The notes: generated by a model from the sequence alone, not told the origin. Positions 1-11,808 are shown, counted from the first letter of the stretch. The stretch: 64,000 nt of DNA from Rhipidocladum racemiflorum (GCA_036346355.1 CM070572.1:47219944-47283943), one strand, 5' to 3'. Made by a program: numbers and translations.

Positions 1-890
1 CCTACAAACCCAATTGAAACCAATAATGTAATAAAAGGGCCAATTACTCGAGCTCGCGCACGTCAATTCAATTGACAGGTGAATGCGTTCCTCGGGTTGC
101 ATACAAATAATTTAATGAATGGAATGCTATTTAATCCTTGTGATGATGTTATTGTCCTTAAGAACCAAGGAGAAAGACTCCCAAAAGTCAAGCATGAAGC
201 CAATTCTTCCGGTGCACAACTTCAACTCGGATTCGGCCTCCGGGACAGCACCAACTTAAAATGACCATAACTTTTGATCCACAAGGGTGTTTGGGGTCTA
301 TGAGTACTGGTTTGAAAGGTTTCGTCCTCCTCTTTCCAACGGATCCAGCCTCATGTCCAAATTCCTTACGAGTCAATGGGAATCTGCAAAACAATTTCAG
401 TCATCTTTCCAAATCCGAGTCAAACTAGGAATAGGAGTCCTACTCGGCCATGGTTGTGCTTTGGACGCTCCTAGCATAGTTTTGGCCTCCTATTTCTCCT
501 ATATATAGCTAGAGAGTCCCCCAAAATAACTTGGGTTTTGGTTATTTGATAGTTTAGCCTTTTGCTACTATTTTGAGTCTTTTAGACGTGCTCAACGGCC
601 GCCTAACAAGCTCCTTGTATCGAAACCCCAACTTTTCTATACTTCATCTATATTTGCAATTTTAGATTTCTTTTGCCTTGTTCTTGCTTGTTCTTCGATT
701 GCTTGCAGGAATTGATCTTCGTGATCAGGTTGATCGTGCTCACAGCAAGGTCAATAACCCTCTGGAGTTGGTTTAGCGATTGCTAAGGCGCATCGTCATT
801 GTACGTTGTAGTCGGATCTTCAAAGTCATCTCCACCCAAATCGAAGGTTATCACTCTCATCGAAAGATCGGGACACCCAATGTTACATCA
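1..890 (+). mobile_element. 5' LTR of element 0 (left end outside window)
   Basis: The right end reads GGGACACCCAATGTTACATCA and is followed directly by a primer-binding site, so this is the 3' end of a 5' LTR. Compared with other copies, about 50 bp are missing on the left if the LTR starts at TGATGAGGAC, and about 380 bp if it starts at the upstream TGATGAGACC used by the long form. A TATA box (TATATATAG) lies at 500-508, followed by a GAGTCCCCC stretch. Positions 79-264 keep the open frame that encodes the Pol C-terminal tail in related LTRs. The matching 3' LTR is 3808-10174. Confidence 0.9.
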
Positions 891-892
891 AG

Positions 893-904
893 TGGTATCA
901 GAGC
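893..904 (+). other. Primer-binding site of element 0
   Basis: TGGTATCAGAGC lies two bases after the LTR end. It is complementary to the 3' end of plant initiator methionine tRNA, the primer of most plant Ty3/gypsy and Ty1/copia elements. Confidence 0.93.
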
Positions 905-2106
905 TTCAGTTGATCGGTGGGAATATCAGTGCCATAGGTTAGTTTTTGATTTCTGTCCTAAATTGAAAACTACTCCACAAAAATTCAACCTTTAGTTTCA
1001 ATCTGTTATTTTAGTGAGTTTTGTTAGGTTTTCATCCATTAGAGTCCATGTTTTAGTTGCTGATCTTTCTTTTCCATCGCGTAGCTTCAATCCTTCAATT
1101 CTGTCCAGTTTGGTATTTCAAGCATAACTTTCACATACGAACTCGGATTTTTGTGTTCTTGCACTCTATTAAAAGCTAAGGATATAAGCTTCAATTCCTT
1201 CCACAGTCAACCAATCAAATTTGGCGATCTTCAAACATTAATCTAGGCGACAAGTCTACTGCCCTAGAAAAACATCAGTACACCTACCTTTGAGAACCAA
1301 TTCATCCTTTGTGAACACTTTGATCCTATTTGAGACTAGCTTGTTGATATTGCTTAGGGCTGCTCTACTTGATACATTGCATAATCTTCATTTATCATAT
1401 CATATTATCTTGTGACACCGAGTTAGGGATTTCAAAACTTTGTTCATACTAGTGTTGACCGAAAGTCACCAAAAGAAAGAAAAGAGAAAGAGCCAAAAGG
1501 CCAAAAACAAAAAAAAGGAAAAGAAAAAGAAAATTGTGGCCGGTCGCACTACATTGAGCAAATCCCTAATTTGTGTTTGTTACTTTTTATATTGTGCAAT
1601 TTATTAATTAGTGAGCAATCTTGTGCCCTTTTTACTTTTTCAAAGCAATAAGTTAGCGTCTCTCTACAACTTGTGGAATAGAGCTTTTGGTGCATCACTT
1701 ATATTTTATAGCTCATTCCTTGATTGCATAAGTGCCATTATCTTTGCGTGTGTGTTGCCTTCAAATTCACTTATATCTTTGAGATCGGCAACTAGGGCTT
1801 GTGAATTCTAGTTTGGATCATTATTTATCATTACAATAACTAGAATTATAAGATTGCATAGGAAATAAATATAGCCTATCCAAGCTCCACATCCAACCTC
1901 GTACTTTTGTTCGGTCCCTTAGCAATCGCTTTATCCAAGCTTCGGAGAACTTTTGACCACGCCAACGGCCGGCAACACCTGCTGCAAAGTAAGAACTTGT
2001 AAGAGCTTTGGTGATACGCTTGAGTGTTGAGAGACTTGCCACCACCTCCTAGTAGATGATAGAAACATTATACTTGTGATTTTATTTTCTTGTCTTCTAC
2101 TAACCC
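905..2106 (+). other. Untranslated leader of element 0
   Basis: About 1.2 kb between PBS and gag with no credible ORF. It holds a purine-rich, A/G-only-like tract around 1468-1541 and one copy of the recurrent CATAACTTT-type motif at 1123-1195. No GGTCGCC tandem array is present here, unlike the leaders of A, B, G and H. Confidence 0.7.
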
Positions 2107-3760
2107 ATGTCAGGTGACGAGGGCTCCCTGCATCACTCTCCTCGCACCAAGGGAATTGTTGCTCACTCTGAGCGTAGGTCATCGCAAGAGAACCTTCTCA
2201 GATCCATCGATGTCGCACAAGGGATCGCTAAAACTACTCTTACTACTATATTTGTCTAGACTTGATACGCTTGCAGGAACTTCCCCAGGAACTTCTAGTC
2301 CTCTACCTCGTCTTCCAAGCAGCAAAAATGGCGTACTACATGCTCAAGTACATGTTGATGATGATCTCCTATGTAAGGTTAAATTCCACATTCCACCTTT
2401 TGATGGTCAATATGATCCTGATGCCTATATTAATTGGGAGATAGCAGTAGACAAAGAATTTGGCAAGTATGATTTGTCTGAAAATGAAAAGATTAGGATT
2501 GCTGCTAGTGTGCTAAATGAATATGCATTAACATGGTGGAAACATATTTGTAGAAAAGAGAGAAAACCTGAAAATTGGAAGGCCATGAAAAGACTTATGA
2601 GAATTGATTATGTTCCTGAATATCATACTGAATTTTTGTATACTAGACTCCAATGCTTGAAACAAGGAAATAAGTGCGTTAAGGAATACTATGAACGATT
2701 GCAAAATCATTTGTTGCGTTGTGGTTTAGTTGAAGGTGAAGAAACAACAGAGCTTAGGTTCAGACGTGGACTTAATCAAGAAATTCAGGATGCTCTTATT
2801 GATGAAACATATTGTTCTCTTTCAGAATTGGTTGTATGTGCTTGTAGAGTTGAAAATATGCTTGCTGAATCCTTGAAAGAATCATTAGCTTCATTTGAGG
2901 CGCCCATTCTTGCACCTTCTTTTGTAGCTAACATTTTGCAGAAAAGTGAGCACCATCGAGAGAATGATGTAGAAGAGCATATGGAGAAAGAAACGATCAG
3001 TACTACCCCATGTGTAAGTGAAGAGATAATAGTTGAAGAAACGCCTACAACAGCTGATGAGAATTTACAAGGTAATGTAACAGGTATGGACTTTACATAT
3101 GGTGAAAATAATTTTGAAGAGCTAAAACTATCCACAAATCATGCTATCGTAGAGCAACTATTAGTGGAACAAATTGTTGATTTTGCTTTGTTACAAGATG
3201 ATTTGCTTGCTATTTCTTGTGATAAAGAAGACTTGTGTGATAATACTTCACTTATATCCATGACACAACTAGCGAATGGACATGTCACTTTTGTTAACAC
3301 ACTAGACACTTATGCTGAAAATAATCATGTCATTCACCTCACATGCGAAAATGATGTGTTGAAATTGATGTCTTCTTTAGATACATTAGGTTACGTTGAA
3401 TTTGATGGTACATGTGATCTGAATTATTTAGAGGAGAGACTTTTTGTACATTCTGATTTGTCCTGGTTATCGCGAAATATTTTCCATGTTATTGCCAAAA
3501 ATAGTGAGAAAGGAGAGTATAAAGCGCATCGAGTTTACATTTGTTCAAATTTTAAACCTCCGCTTGTTATGCAACAATGTCATCAATTTGATAAGTGCCA
3601 TATCACTAATCATGTCATATCAAGTACTTTTGGTTCAACGTACAAGTCACATGATAGTTTTCAAGAAAGGGAGTATATGATTGATAGAGATTCTCGATCC
3701 ATTGATTTGATTGCAAATGTGCATGTTGCTTTGTTTCCTGTCGCTCCTAACATTTTCTAG
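2107..3760 (+). pseudogene. Gag-like protein of non-autonomous element 0, frameshifted near N-terminus
   Basis: Structural Gag of a Ty3/gypsy element without pol. The family start MSGDEGSLHHSPRTKG is at 2107. That frame stops near 2257 because of an extra base around ATATTTGTCTAG, and the rest runs in the next frame to the stop at 3758-3760. The N-terminus of the longest open frame (2090 on) is therefore out of frame. The retrotransposon-gag domain lies roughly at 2385-2870 (PPFDGQYDPDAY, TWWKHICRKE, YYERLQNHLLRCGL, LNQEIQDALI). No CCHC knuckle, protease or RT follows. Instead there is a region of about 250 residues I do not recognise, with acidic stretches and a CHQFDKCHITNH segment, ending just before the PPT. 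Homologous copies are in B and C. Function of the C-terminal region is unknown; packaging or trans-mobilisation is inference. Confidence 0.8.
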
Positions 3761-3794
3761 GACAATATGATGGAGTCGAGGACGACTCCACTTC

Positions 3795-3807
3795 AAGAAA
3801 GGGAGGA
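3795..3807 (+). other. Polypurine tract of element 0
   Basis: AAGAAAGGGAGGA abuts TGATGAGACC, the start of the long-form LTR. It primes plus-strand DNA synthesis in LTR elements. A second PPT/LTR-start pair lies about 340 bp further on and is split by element B. Confidence 0.8.
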
Positions 3808-4150
3808 TGATGAGACCATGCTCATCATGGACAGAACTAACACTGCATACATATGGTCATCACCAAGTGTTGCTGCAATTATATCAACTGCATGGTTTCA
3901 TTGACCCCCACCTTGGCCAGGACCATTAAGTTGGCGACACTTCACGGCATCCTCTACATCATATACATCTACTACGATGGCTCCATCCGCATGGCTTTAT
4001 CGGCCCCCACCTTGGCCATCCTTCTACATCTTCGTCGGTTCAAGGACCATTGGCTCGAGCTCGAGCCCGTCAACTCAATTATCAGATCTAAAGCCATACT
4101 TGGGAGAAGATGATGAACTTGAGTCGAGGACGACTCAAATGCAAGAAGGG

Positions 4151-5075
4151 TGATGGCGCCGTGATGGCAATATGGGTGTCCCGATCTTTCGATGAGAAAC
4201 ACACGATCGATTTGTTAGAGTCGACTTTGACGATCCGACTACACCGTACGACGACGATGCGCCTTAGCAATCGCTAAACCAACTCCAGCGGGTTATTGAT
4301 CTTGCCGTGGGCACGATCAACCTGAACACGAGGTTCAATTCCTGCAAGCAACCGAAGAACAAGCAAGAACAATAGGATAAGCAATCTGAAATTGCGGATA
4401 AAGCTGAAGCGACACAAAGTGGAGTCTTATTGACGATCTTGACAAGGTGGGTCATCGGCTAACTCGCAGGATCAAGTTTGCACTTGGCTAAACTAATCAA
4501 ATAAAACCCAAAACCCTAAGGAGCCGATGTCTGGCTATTTATAAGAGGTAGGGGCGTGGGAAACACGTCCAAAGCGATAGGATACCAACTACAACTCTAT
4601 TACAAGGCCCAAAGCCCAAGTCTTCTCGATTTGGAAAAGTGACGCCAATTGTTTTGCAGATTCCCGTTGACTCGGACGGAATTTGGGGATGGGGTCGGAT
4701 CCGTTGGAAAGAGGACGTCGAAACCTTTCCAACCAGTACTCATAGACCTCAAACACCCTTGTGGATCAAAAGTTATGGTCGTTTGAAGTTGGTGCTGTCC
4801 CGGAGGCCGAATCCGAGTTGAACTTGTGCACCGGAAGAATTGGCTTCATGCTTGACGTTTGGGAGTCCTTCTCCTTGGTTCCTAAGGACAATAAAATCAT
4901 CACAAGGATTAAATAGCATTCCATTCATTAAATTATTTGTATGCAGCCCGAGGAACGCATTCACCTGGTAATTGAATTGTCGTGCCGAGCTCGAGTAATT
5001 GGCCCTTGTATGATATTGTTGGTTTCCATTGGGTTTGTAAGTATGGCCGTATGCATGGTAGTGATGTCCTCATCA
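4151..5075 (-). repeat. 3' LTR of element B
   Basis: It starts TGATGGCGCCGTGATGG and ends GATGTCCTCATCA on the plus strand, which is TGATGAGGAC...CACGGCGCCATCA in element orientation. The Pol-tail frame stays open at 4773-4964. Confidence 0.92.
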
Positions 5076-5177
5076 TCCTCCCCTTCTTGCATTTGAGTCG
5101 TCCTCGACTCAAGTTCATCATCTTCTCCCAAGTTTGTCTTTAGATCTGATAATTCATTTGACGGGCTCCATTTCGAG

Positions 5178-7172
5178 TCAATGGTCCTTGAACCGACGAA
5201 GATGTAGAAGGATGGCCAAGGTGGGGTCGATAAAGCCATGCAGATGGAGCCATCGTAGTAGTTGTATACAGTAGAGGATGCCGTGAAGTGTCGCCAACTT
5301 AACGGTCCTGGCCAAGGTGGGGGTCGATGAAACCATGCGCTTGATATAATCAGTAGCAATACTTGGTGATGACCATATGTATGCAGTGTTAGTTCTGTCC
5401 ATGATGAGCATGGTCTCATCATCCTCCCTTTCTGGAAGTGGAGTCGTCCTCGACTCCATCATATTGTCCTGTGAAATGTTAGTAATGACAGGAAACAAAG
5501 CAATATGCACATTTGCAATGAAATCAATGGATCGAGAATTTCTATCAACCGTATTCTCCCTTTCTTGAAAACTATCATGTGACTTGTGAATGGAACCAAA
5601 TGTACTTGGTCTGACATGATTAGTGATATGGCAATTATTAAATTGATGACATTGTTGCATTGCAAACGGAGGTTTAAAATATGAACAAATGTAAACTCGA
5701 TGTGCTTTATACTCTCCTTTCTCACTATTTTTGCCAATAACATAAAAGATGTTTCGTGATAACCATGACAAATCAGAATGTACAAAAAGGCTCTCCTCTA
5801 AATAATTCAGATCACATGGAACATCAAATTTAATGTAGCCTAATATATATAAAGAAGACATCAATTTCAACTCATCATTTTCGCTTATGATGTGAATGAC
5901 ATGTTTGTTTTCAGCATAAGTGTCTAGTGTGTTAACAAAAGTGACATGTCCATTTGCTAGTTGTGTCATGGATATAAGTGAAGTATTATCACACAACTCT
6001 TCTTTATCACAAGAAATAGCAAGCAAATCATCTTGTAACAAAGCAAAATCAGCAATTGGTTCCATTATTAGTTGCTCTATGATAGCATGATTTGTGGATA
6101 GTTTTAGCTCTTCAAAATTATTTTCTCCATGTGTAAAGTCCATACCTGTTATATTACCTTGTAAGTTCTCATCAATTTGTTGTAGGTGTTTCTTCAACTA
6201 TTATCTCTTCACTTACACATGGGGTAGTAATCTTGATCAGTTCTTTCTCCATATGCACTTCTACATCATTCTCTCGATGGTGCTCACTTTTCTGCAAAAT
6301 GTTAGCTACAAAAGAAGGTGCAACAATGGGCGCCTCAAATGAAGCTAATGATTCTTTCAAGGATTCAGCAAGCATATTTTCAACTCTACAAGCACATACA
6401 ACCAATTCTGAAAGAGAACTATATGTTTCATCAATAAGAGCATCCTGAATTTCTTGATTAAGTCCACGTATGAACCTAAGCTCTGTTGCTTCTTCACCTT
6501 CAACTAAACCACAACGCAACAAATGATTTTGCAATCGTTCATAGTATTCCTTAACGCACTTATTTCCTTGTTTCAAGCATTGGAGTCTAGTATACAAATA
6601 TTCATAATGATATTCAGTAACATAAACAATTCTCATAAGTCATTTCATGGCCTTCCAATTTTCAGGTTTTCTCTCTTTCCTACAAATATGTTTCCACCAT
6701 GTTAATGCATATTCATTTAGCACACTAGCAGCAATCCTAATCTTTTCATTTTCAGACAAATCATACTTGCCAAATTCTTTGTCTACTGCTATCTCCCATT
6801 TAATATAGGCATCGGGATCATAATGACCATTAAAAGGTGGAATGGCGAATTTAACCTTATCTAGGGAATCATCATCAACATGTACCGAGCATGTAGTATG
6901 CCATTTTGTTGCTTAGAAGATGAGGTGGAGGACTGGAAGTTCCGGCAAGACTGCAAGCTTATCAAGTCTAGACAAAATAGTAGCAAGATTAGCGTTAACA
7001 ACTCCTCGAGCAGCCTCGATAGATCCGAGACGGTCTTCTTGCATTGACATACGCTCATTAGTGAGCCGTACATCCTCGCTAAGACCATCGGTGGCTTCCT
7101 CGTCATCTTTTGGAAGTGAGCAATGATGCCCTTGGTTCGTGGAGAGTGATGAAATGAACTCGTCACCGACAT
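5178..7172 (-). pseudogene. Gag-like protein of element B, multiply frameshifted
   Basis: The ATG at about 7172 gives MSVTSSFHHSPRTKGIIAHFQ, the family N-terminus. The frame then shifts near 7100 to one carrying TDGLSEDVRLTNERMSMQEDR. The gag domain is at about 6170-6850 (YYERLQNHLLRCGL, GLNQEIQDALI). Around 6170-6200 another shift leads into the unrecognised C-terminal region (5178-6197), whose SWLSRNIFYVIGKNSEKGEY and CHQFNNCHITNH segments are shared with element 0. The frame continues through an inner PPT (MMESRTTPLPEREDDE) into sequence that in long-form LTRs is LTR-internal. No zinc knuckle and no pol were seen. Dead copy. Confidence 0.78.
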
Positions 7173-7648
7173 GGTTAGTTGATGACAAGGAAACAAAACC
7201 ACAAGTATAATGTTCCTATCAACTACTAGGTGGCAAGTCTCTCAAGCGCTCAAGCCTATGACCCAAGTTCTTACAAGTTCTTACAATGCAGAGGCGTTGT
7301 CGGCCGTTAGCGTTGTCAAAGGTTCTCCGAAGTTTGTGTAGAGCGATTGCCAAGGGATCGAACGCCCAGACGGTAGAAAGTGGAGCTTGGACAGGCTTAA
7401 TTTAGTAGCAAAGGTTAGCAATAATCCAATCGGTGAATGCAAAATTGAAGAATTGTTCAACGTCTAGTCACTAGTTGCTGACTCGAGGCTAGCAAGGATC
7501 GTGACTCAAAATCGTGGTCGGCGATCGCAGTTCCGCAGCAGATAAAAAAATCAGCGCAAAAAAATTCGCGAAAGAAGGGAACTATCTCAAAAGATCGTGA
7601 TCTTGTGAAAACAGGTTTAGCACATAAAATTTTCGGATCTGCTCTGCA

Positions 7649-7651
<3 letters not shown>

Positions 7652-7681
<30 letters not shown>
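7652..7681. repeat. Homopolymer T30 (A30 in element B orientation)
   Basis: An uninterrupted run of 30 T in the leader of B. The same position in H carries T8-A-T29 (58892-58929), while A and G have only 7-9 A. Confidence 0.95.
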
Positions 7682-7684
<3 letters not shown>

Positions 7685-7719
7685 AACGATCCGACTCGCT
7701 TTTCTTTCAAGTGCTATGC

Positions 7720-8005
7720 GGCGGAAGACGATCGTGTGACCAATCGGCGGCCAGTGGCGTCGATCGGCGCCGACGATCGAGCGACAGTGGGCGACGATCA
7801 GGCAGCGACGATCGACTAACAGTGGGCGACGATCAGGTGGCGACGATCGGTAGCGACGATCGGAGGCGACGATCGAGAGGCAACGATCGGCTAACAGAGG
7901 GCGGTGGTCGGACGACCAAGTAGACGATCGATCAAGCGGCGACGATCGGGAGGCGACGATCGGCTAACAGGTGGGCGACGGTCGGTAGCGACGATCGGAG
8001 AAAAG
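7720..8005 (-). repeat. Degenerate GGCGACGATC tandem array in leader of B
   Basis: Short GC-rich units (GGCGACGATCG, with TAACAG-type spacers) are repeated imperfectly many times. Corresponding arrays occupy the leaders of A (19415-19700), G (47645-47945) and H (58975-59250). Open frames across it are a by-product of base composition. Confidence 0.85.
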
Positions 8006-8310
8006 AAAACTTTGGTCCGAACACCTTTTCTTCTTTTTTTTTTTTCAACGATTCGGGACCGAACGGAACACAACTTCGAAACCGAATACAACTCGAAACC
8101 GCTTCGACCTGGACTCCAACTAGACTAGAATTCAGCAACTCGACACGACGATGCAACCAAAAATTCAATAACGCAGGTAATCGAAAGGAAAATGCGAGGC
8201 TCAAATTGTTTTGGTATGGGGAGATCCAATCGATGGCGTTTCTCTGGACTATAGGAAAGATATCAATCTACTAATCTAGGGTAAAGAATTCTCACCGAGC
8301 AACCTGGTTT

Positions 8311-8321
8311 GCTCGATACCA
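8311..8321 (-). other. Primer-binding site of element B, one base short
   Basis: The element strand reads TGGTATCGAGC, where the usual site is TGGTATCAGAGC. The same one-base deletion is in the PBS of element H. Confidence 0.85.
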
Positions 8322-8323
8322 CT

Positions 8324-9250
8324 TGATGGCGCCGTGATGGCAATATGGGTGTCCCGATCTTTCGATGAGAAACACCACGATCGATTTGTTAGAGTCGACT
8401 TTGACGATCCGACTACACCGTCTGACGACGATGCGCCTTAGCAATCGCTAAACCAACTCCGGTAGTTATTGATCTTGCCGTGGCACGATCAACCTGAACA
8501 CGAGGTTCAATTCCTGCAAGCAACCGAAGAACAAGCAAGAACAATAGGATAAGCAATCTGAAATTGCGGATAAAATCGAAGCGAAACAAAGTGGAGTCTT
8601 ATTGACGATCTTGACAAGGTGGTCGGCCAAAGACAACTCGCAGGATCAAGTTTGCACTTGGCTAAACTAATCAAATAAAACCCAAAACCCTAAGGAGCCG
8701 ATGTCTGGCTATTTATAAGAGGTAGGGGCGTGGGAAACACGTCCAAAGCAGTAGGATACCAACTACAACTCTATTACAAGGCCCAAAGCCCAAGTCTTCT
8801 CGATTTGGAAAAGTGACGCCAATTGTTTTGCAGATTCCCGTTGACTCGGACGGAATTTGGGGATGGGGTCGGATCTGTTGGAAAGAGGACGTCGAAACCT
8901 TTCCAACCAGTACTCATAGACCTCAAACACCCTTGTGGATCAAAAGTTATGGTCGTTTGAAGTTGGTGCTGTCCCGGAGGCCGAATCCGAGTTGAACTTG
9001 TGCACCGGAAGAATTGGCTTCATGCTTGACGTTTGGGAGTCCTTCTCCTTGGTTCCTAAGGACAATAAAATCATCACAAGGATTAAATAGCATTCCATTC
9101 ATTAAATTATTTGTATGCAGCCCGAGGAACGCATTCACCTGGTAATTGAATTGTCGTGCCCGAGCTCGAGTAATTGGCCCTTGTATGATATTGTTGGTTT
9201 CCATTGGGTTTGTAAGTATGGCCGTATGCATGGTAGTGATGTCCTCATCA
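8324..9250 (-). repeat. 5' LTR of element B
   Basis: 927 bp, starting (plus strand) TGATGGCGCC and ending TCCTCATCA. The TATA-like box TATTTATA (reverse of TATAAATA) is at 8710-8717. It has the internal Pol-tail open frame at 8947-9231. Confidence 0.92.
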
Positions 9251-10174
9251 AAGGGGGGATGATGAGGACATCACTACCATGGATACGGCCATGCCTACAA
9301 ACCCAATTGAAACCAACAATGTAATAAAATGGCCAATTACTCGAGCTCGCGCACGTTAATTCAATTGCTAGGTGAATGCGTTCCTCGGGTTGCATACAAA
9401 TAATTTAATGAATGGAATGCTATTTAATCCTTGTGATGATGTTATTGTCCTTAGGAACCAAGGAGAAGGACTCCCAAAAGTCAAGCATGAAGCCAATTCT
9501 TCCGGTGCACAACTTCAACTCGGATTCGGCCTCCGGTACAGCACCAACTTAAAATGACCATAACTTTTGATCCACAAGCGTGTTTGGGGTCTATGAGTAC
9601 TGGTTTGAAAGGTTTCATCGTCCTCTTTCCAACGGATCCGGCCTCATGTCAAAATTCCTTACGAGTCAACGAGAATCTGCAAAACAATTTTGGTCATCTT
9701 TCCAAATTCGAGTCAAACTAGGAATAGGAGTCCTACTCGGCCATAATTGTGCTTTGGACGCCCCTAGCACGGTTTTGGCCTCCTATTTCTCCTATATATA
9801 ACTAGGGAGTCCCCCAAAATAACTTGGGTTTTGGTTATTTGATAGTTTAGCCTTTTGCTACTATTTTGAGTCTTTTAGACGTGCTCAACGGCCGCCTAAC
9901 AAGCTCCTTGTATCGGAACCCCAACTTTTTCTATACTTCATCTATATTTGCAATTTTAGATTGCTTTTGCCTTGTTCTTTGATTGCTTGCAGGAATTGAT
10001 CTTCGTGATTAGGTTGATCGTGCTCACAGCAAGGTCAATAACCCTCTGGAGTTGGTTTAGCGATTGCTAAGGCGCATCGTTATTGTACATTGTAGATGGA
10101 TCGTCAAAGTCGTCTCCACCCAAATCGAAGGTTATCATTTTCATCGAAAGATCGGGACACCCAAAGTTACATCA

Positions 10175-11420
10175 CTTCTTTTGGTGTGCGACGGAGAAAT
10201 CATGATAAGGCCTTTACAATGCACAAACTTATTATCAACTTCGCCCGCTAAGGTTTCACCGTTGTTAGGGTTCTAGCCACCTAGTACAGAAGACCCTTCT
10301 TGCATCTTGCGAGTGTCTCCATCCGGCACCGCATTCCACCCAATGGTGAAGCCAATAATGAGACGCGCAAATTACTTAGCCAGGTCATACCCATATAGAC
10401 ATGTGGTTGTACGGTAGTGCTCGGTCCAAAGTAACACACGCTTTGGTCCTTAATTGACTAGGGCGGAACTTTCACCTTACCAAAACATTCCCGTGCATCC
10501 AGCATCCACCAAACATCCATCCGCCCCAGTCTAAATCATTTTTTCCACTTTTGTTTCATTTAAATAACAACAGCAGCACTAATTGCCGCAACTTCACAAT
10601 AGAGTTTAAACAATGTTTGAAATGATTTCCATAATGGCAGAATACCGAAACGTTTATACTGGACTAAGCAATTCTACCTTCCCATGCTACACTACTAGTT
10701 ATCACCAAATAAGATAACTAATATCATCTAAGGTGGCAAAGGTTCACAATTATCAAAATCAAAGGAGTCATAACAAGTTCAGGAATTCAACTAAACCTTA
10801 AGACTATATTTGAAATAAATTGCATAAAAGTAAGCATGCATAATTTGAAATAACATATTCATTTTATAAACATGGGCTCAACATGATCAAGGAAGACTTG
10901 CCTTCGATGCCTCCCACAGGTTCTACCTCCGACTGTTGAATTGCTTGAACTTCGGCGACGTTGTCTACACGCTAAACGAGAATAAATAAATAAAATAAAT
11001 ACAAATAAAATTAAAAAAATAAAATAAATGGTTCTGAAAGGTAGGGCTTGAATTTAGATGAATTTAGAAATTTGAATAACTGGAATCGGAGCTCGAATGG
11101 AGGAGAACAGGCCCTCGGAAGTTTAAAAATACAGAAATAAGGGAGACACGTGGCACACTGTGATTGGCTAGGCTTTTCGGCATTTTCTGAAAATTGAGAA
11201 AAAGAAAAGGAAAACTGGCTAACACATGGGGTCCACATGTCAGCGGCTTAGTTCACGGTGAACCGAGTTCACCGGGAGGGCTACGGCTTAGGGCTGACCT
11301 GGTCGCTACGCGGTGTGGACGCGGCTGCCACGCGGCGCTTACACGGCACAGCCGACGTGGTCGCCGTGTGGGCTCGGGGCTACGAAGTGGCGAGGATGTG
11401 GCACCGAAGTGGCGGCCATG
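10175..11420. other. Gap: degenerate repeat, no gene
   Basis: No supported ORF. The part around 10880-11430 resembles reverse-oriented Ty3/gypsy LTR debris (a GATCAAGGAAGACTTGCCTT-like segment, an A/T-rich AATAAATAAA stretch at about 10980-11030, then a GC-rich end). I could not find matching termini or a TSD. The sequence at 10175-10880 is not recognised. Confidence 0.4.
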
Positions 11421-11808
11421 ATTCACCACTAATTGTTTTTTGACCTTCTTGGTTGCATTTGATGACCAAGCCGGTGAACTCAGTCTTGTAAAATCCCTGG
11501 AGTGCATACTTATGAAAGGAGATGTAGTACACTGGATACTTCCATACTATCTTTGGAAGATTGTTAGGAAGTTGGAAGAAACAATTGGTAAGAATCATGA
11601 CAACTTGTATTCCAGCACCTGTGATGATCCCCATCAGGAAATCTGGGATGATAGTCACTACGATCATCATTAGGCCTTCAACTAGCATTATGCATGAACA
11701 TAGCACAAGTGTAAAATACACAAAATGGTCAATTCCTTTTTGTAGACCAGTAAGGTAGTAGGCTATTGCACCAGGTACTACAGCGATAAGAAGAAGATAT
11801 GGTGTGGC
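11421..11808 (-). pseudogene. ABCG (WBC) half-transporter fragment, C-terminal exon
   Basis: Reading leftward from about 11808, the frame gives YLLLIAVVPGAIAYYLTGLQ, then MLVEGLMMIVVTIIPDFLMG, ITGAGIQVVMILTNCFFQLP and YPVYYISFHKYALQGFYKTE. This is the C-terminal membrane region of the plant ABCG11/12-type exporters of cuticular lipids (ABC-2 membrane domain). A plausible 3' splice site (AG at 11808-11809, element strand) precedes it. The frame then runs into unrelated GC-rich sequence. The ATP-binding half and earlier exons are not visible. This is a partial copy, probably transposon-captured or a relic. Family assignment is from memory of the motif pattern; function as a gene is unlikely. 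Confidence 0.7.

Larger units (their letters stand above)
4151..9250 (-). mobile_element. Element B: complete gag-only LTR retrotransposon inserted in element 0
   Basis: It is bounded by AAGGG target-site duplications at 4146-4150 and 9251-9255. LTRs are at 4151-5075 (3') and 8324-9250 (5'). The PPT is at 5076-5088 (reverse of AAGAAGGGGAGGA) and the PBS at 8311-8321. The interior is about 3.25 kb with a Gag-like ORF and no pol. The insertion point is inside the second PPT of element 0, so that the host reads CAAGAAGGG / GGGATGATGAGGAC once B is removed. The right part of the interior (leader and Gag N-terminus) matches autonomous element H, while the left part matches gag-only elements 0 and C. 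Confidence 0.92.
3808..10174 (+). mobile_element. 3' LTR of element 0 (long form), split by element B
   Basis: LTR sequence is at 3808-4150 and 9256-10174, giving about 1.26 kb after removal of B and one TSD copy. It begins TGATGAGACC after a PPT and ends GTTACATCA. Inside it, at 9260, is the TGATGAGGAC start used as the true LTR end by elements A, B, C and H. The long boundary is chosen because two solo LTRs elsewhere in the window (35284-36626, 50931-52120) are bounded there by TSDs. The 5' LTR of this element cannot settle the point since its left end is outside the window. Confidence 0.75.

Noticed and set aside
7711..8128. Arg/Asp-rich frames over GC-rich repeats (also 58930-59556, 19565-19942, 47625-47990)
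   Set aside because: By-products of the GACGATCGG / GGTCGCC arrays in retroelement leaders; open in several frames on both strands at once.
9260..10174. Start of element 0's 3' LTR at TGATGAGGAC
   Set aside because: Possible, but two solo LTRs of the same type are TSD-bounded at the upstream TGATGAGACC. The upstream boundary was preferred, with the uncertainty noted.
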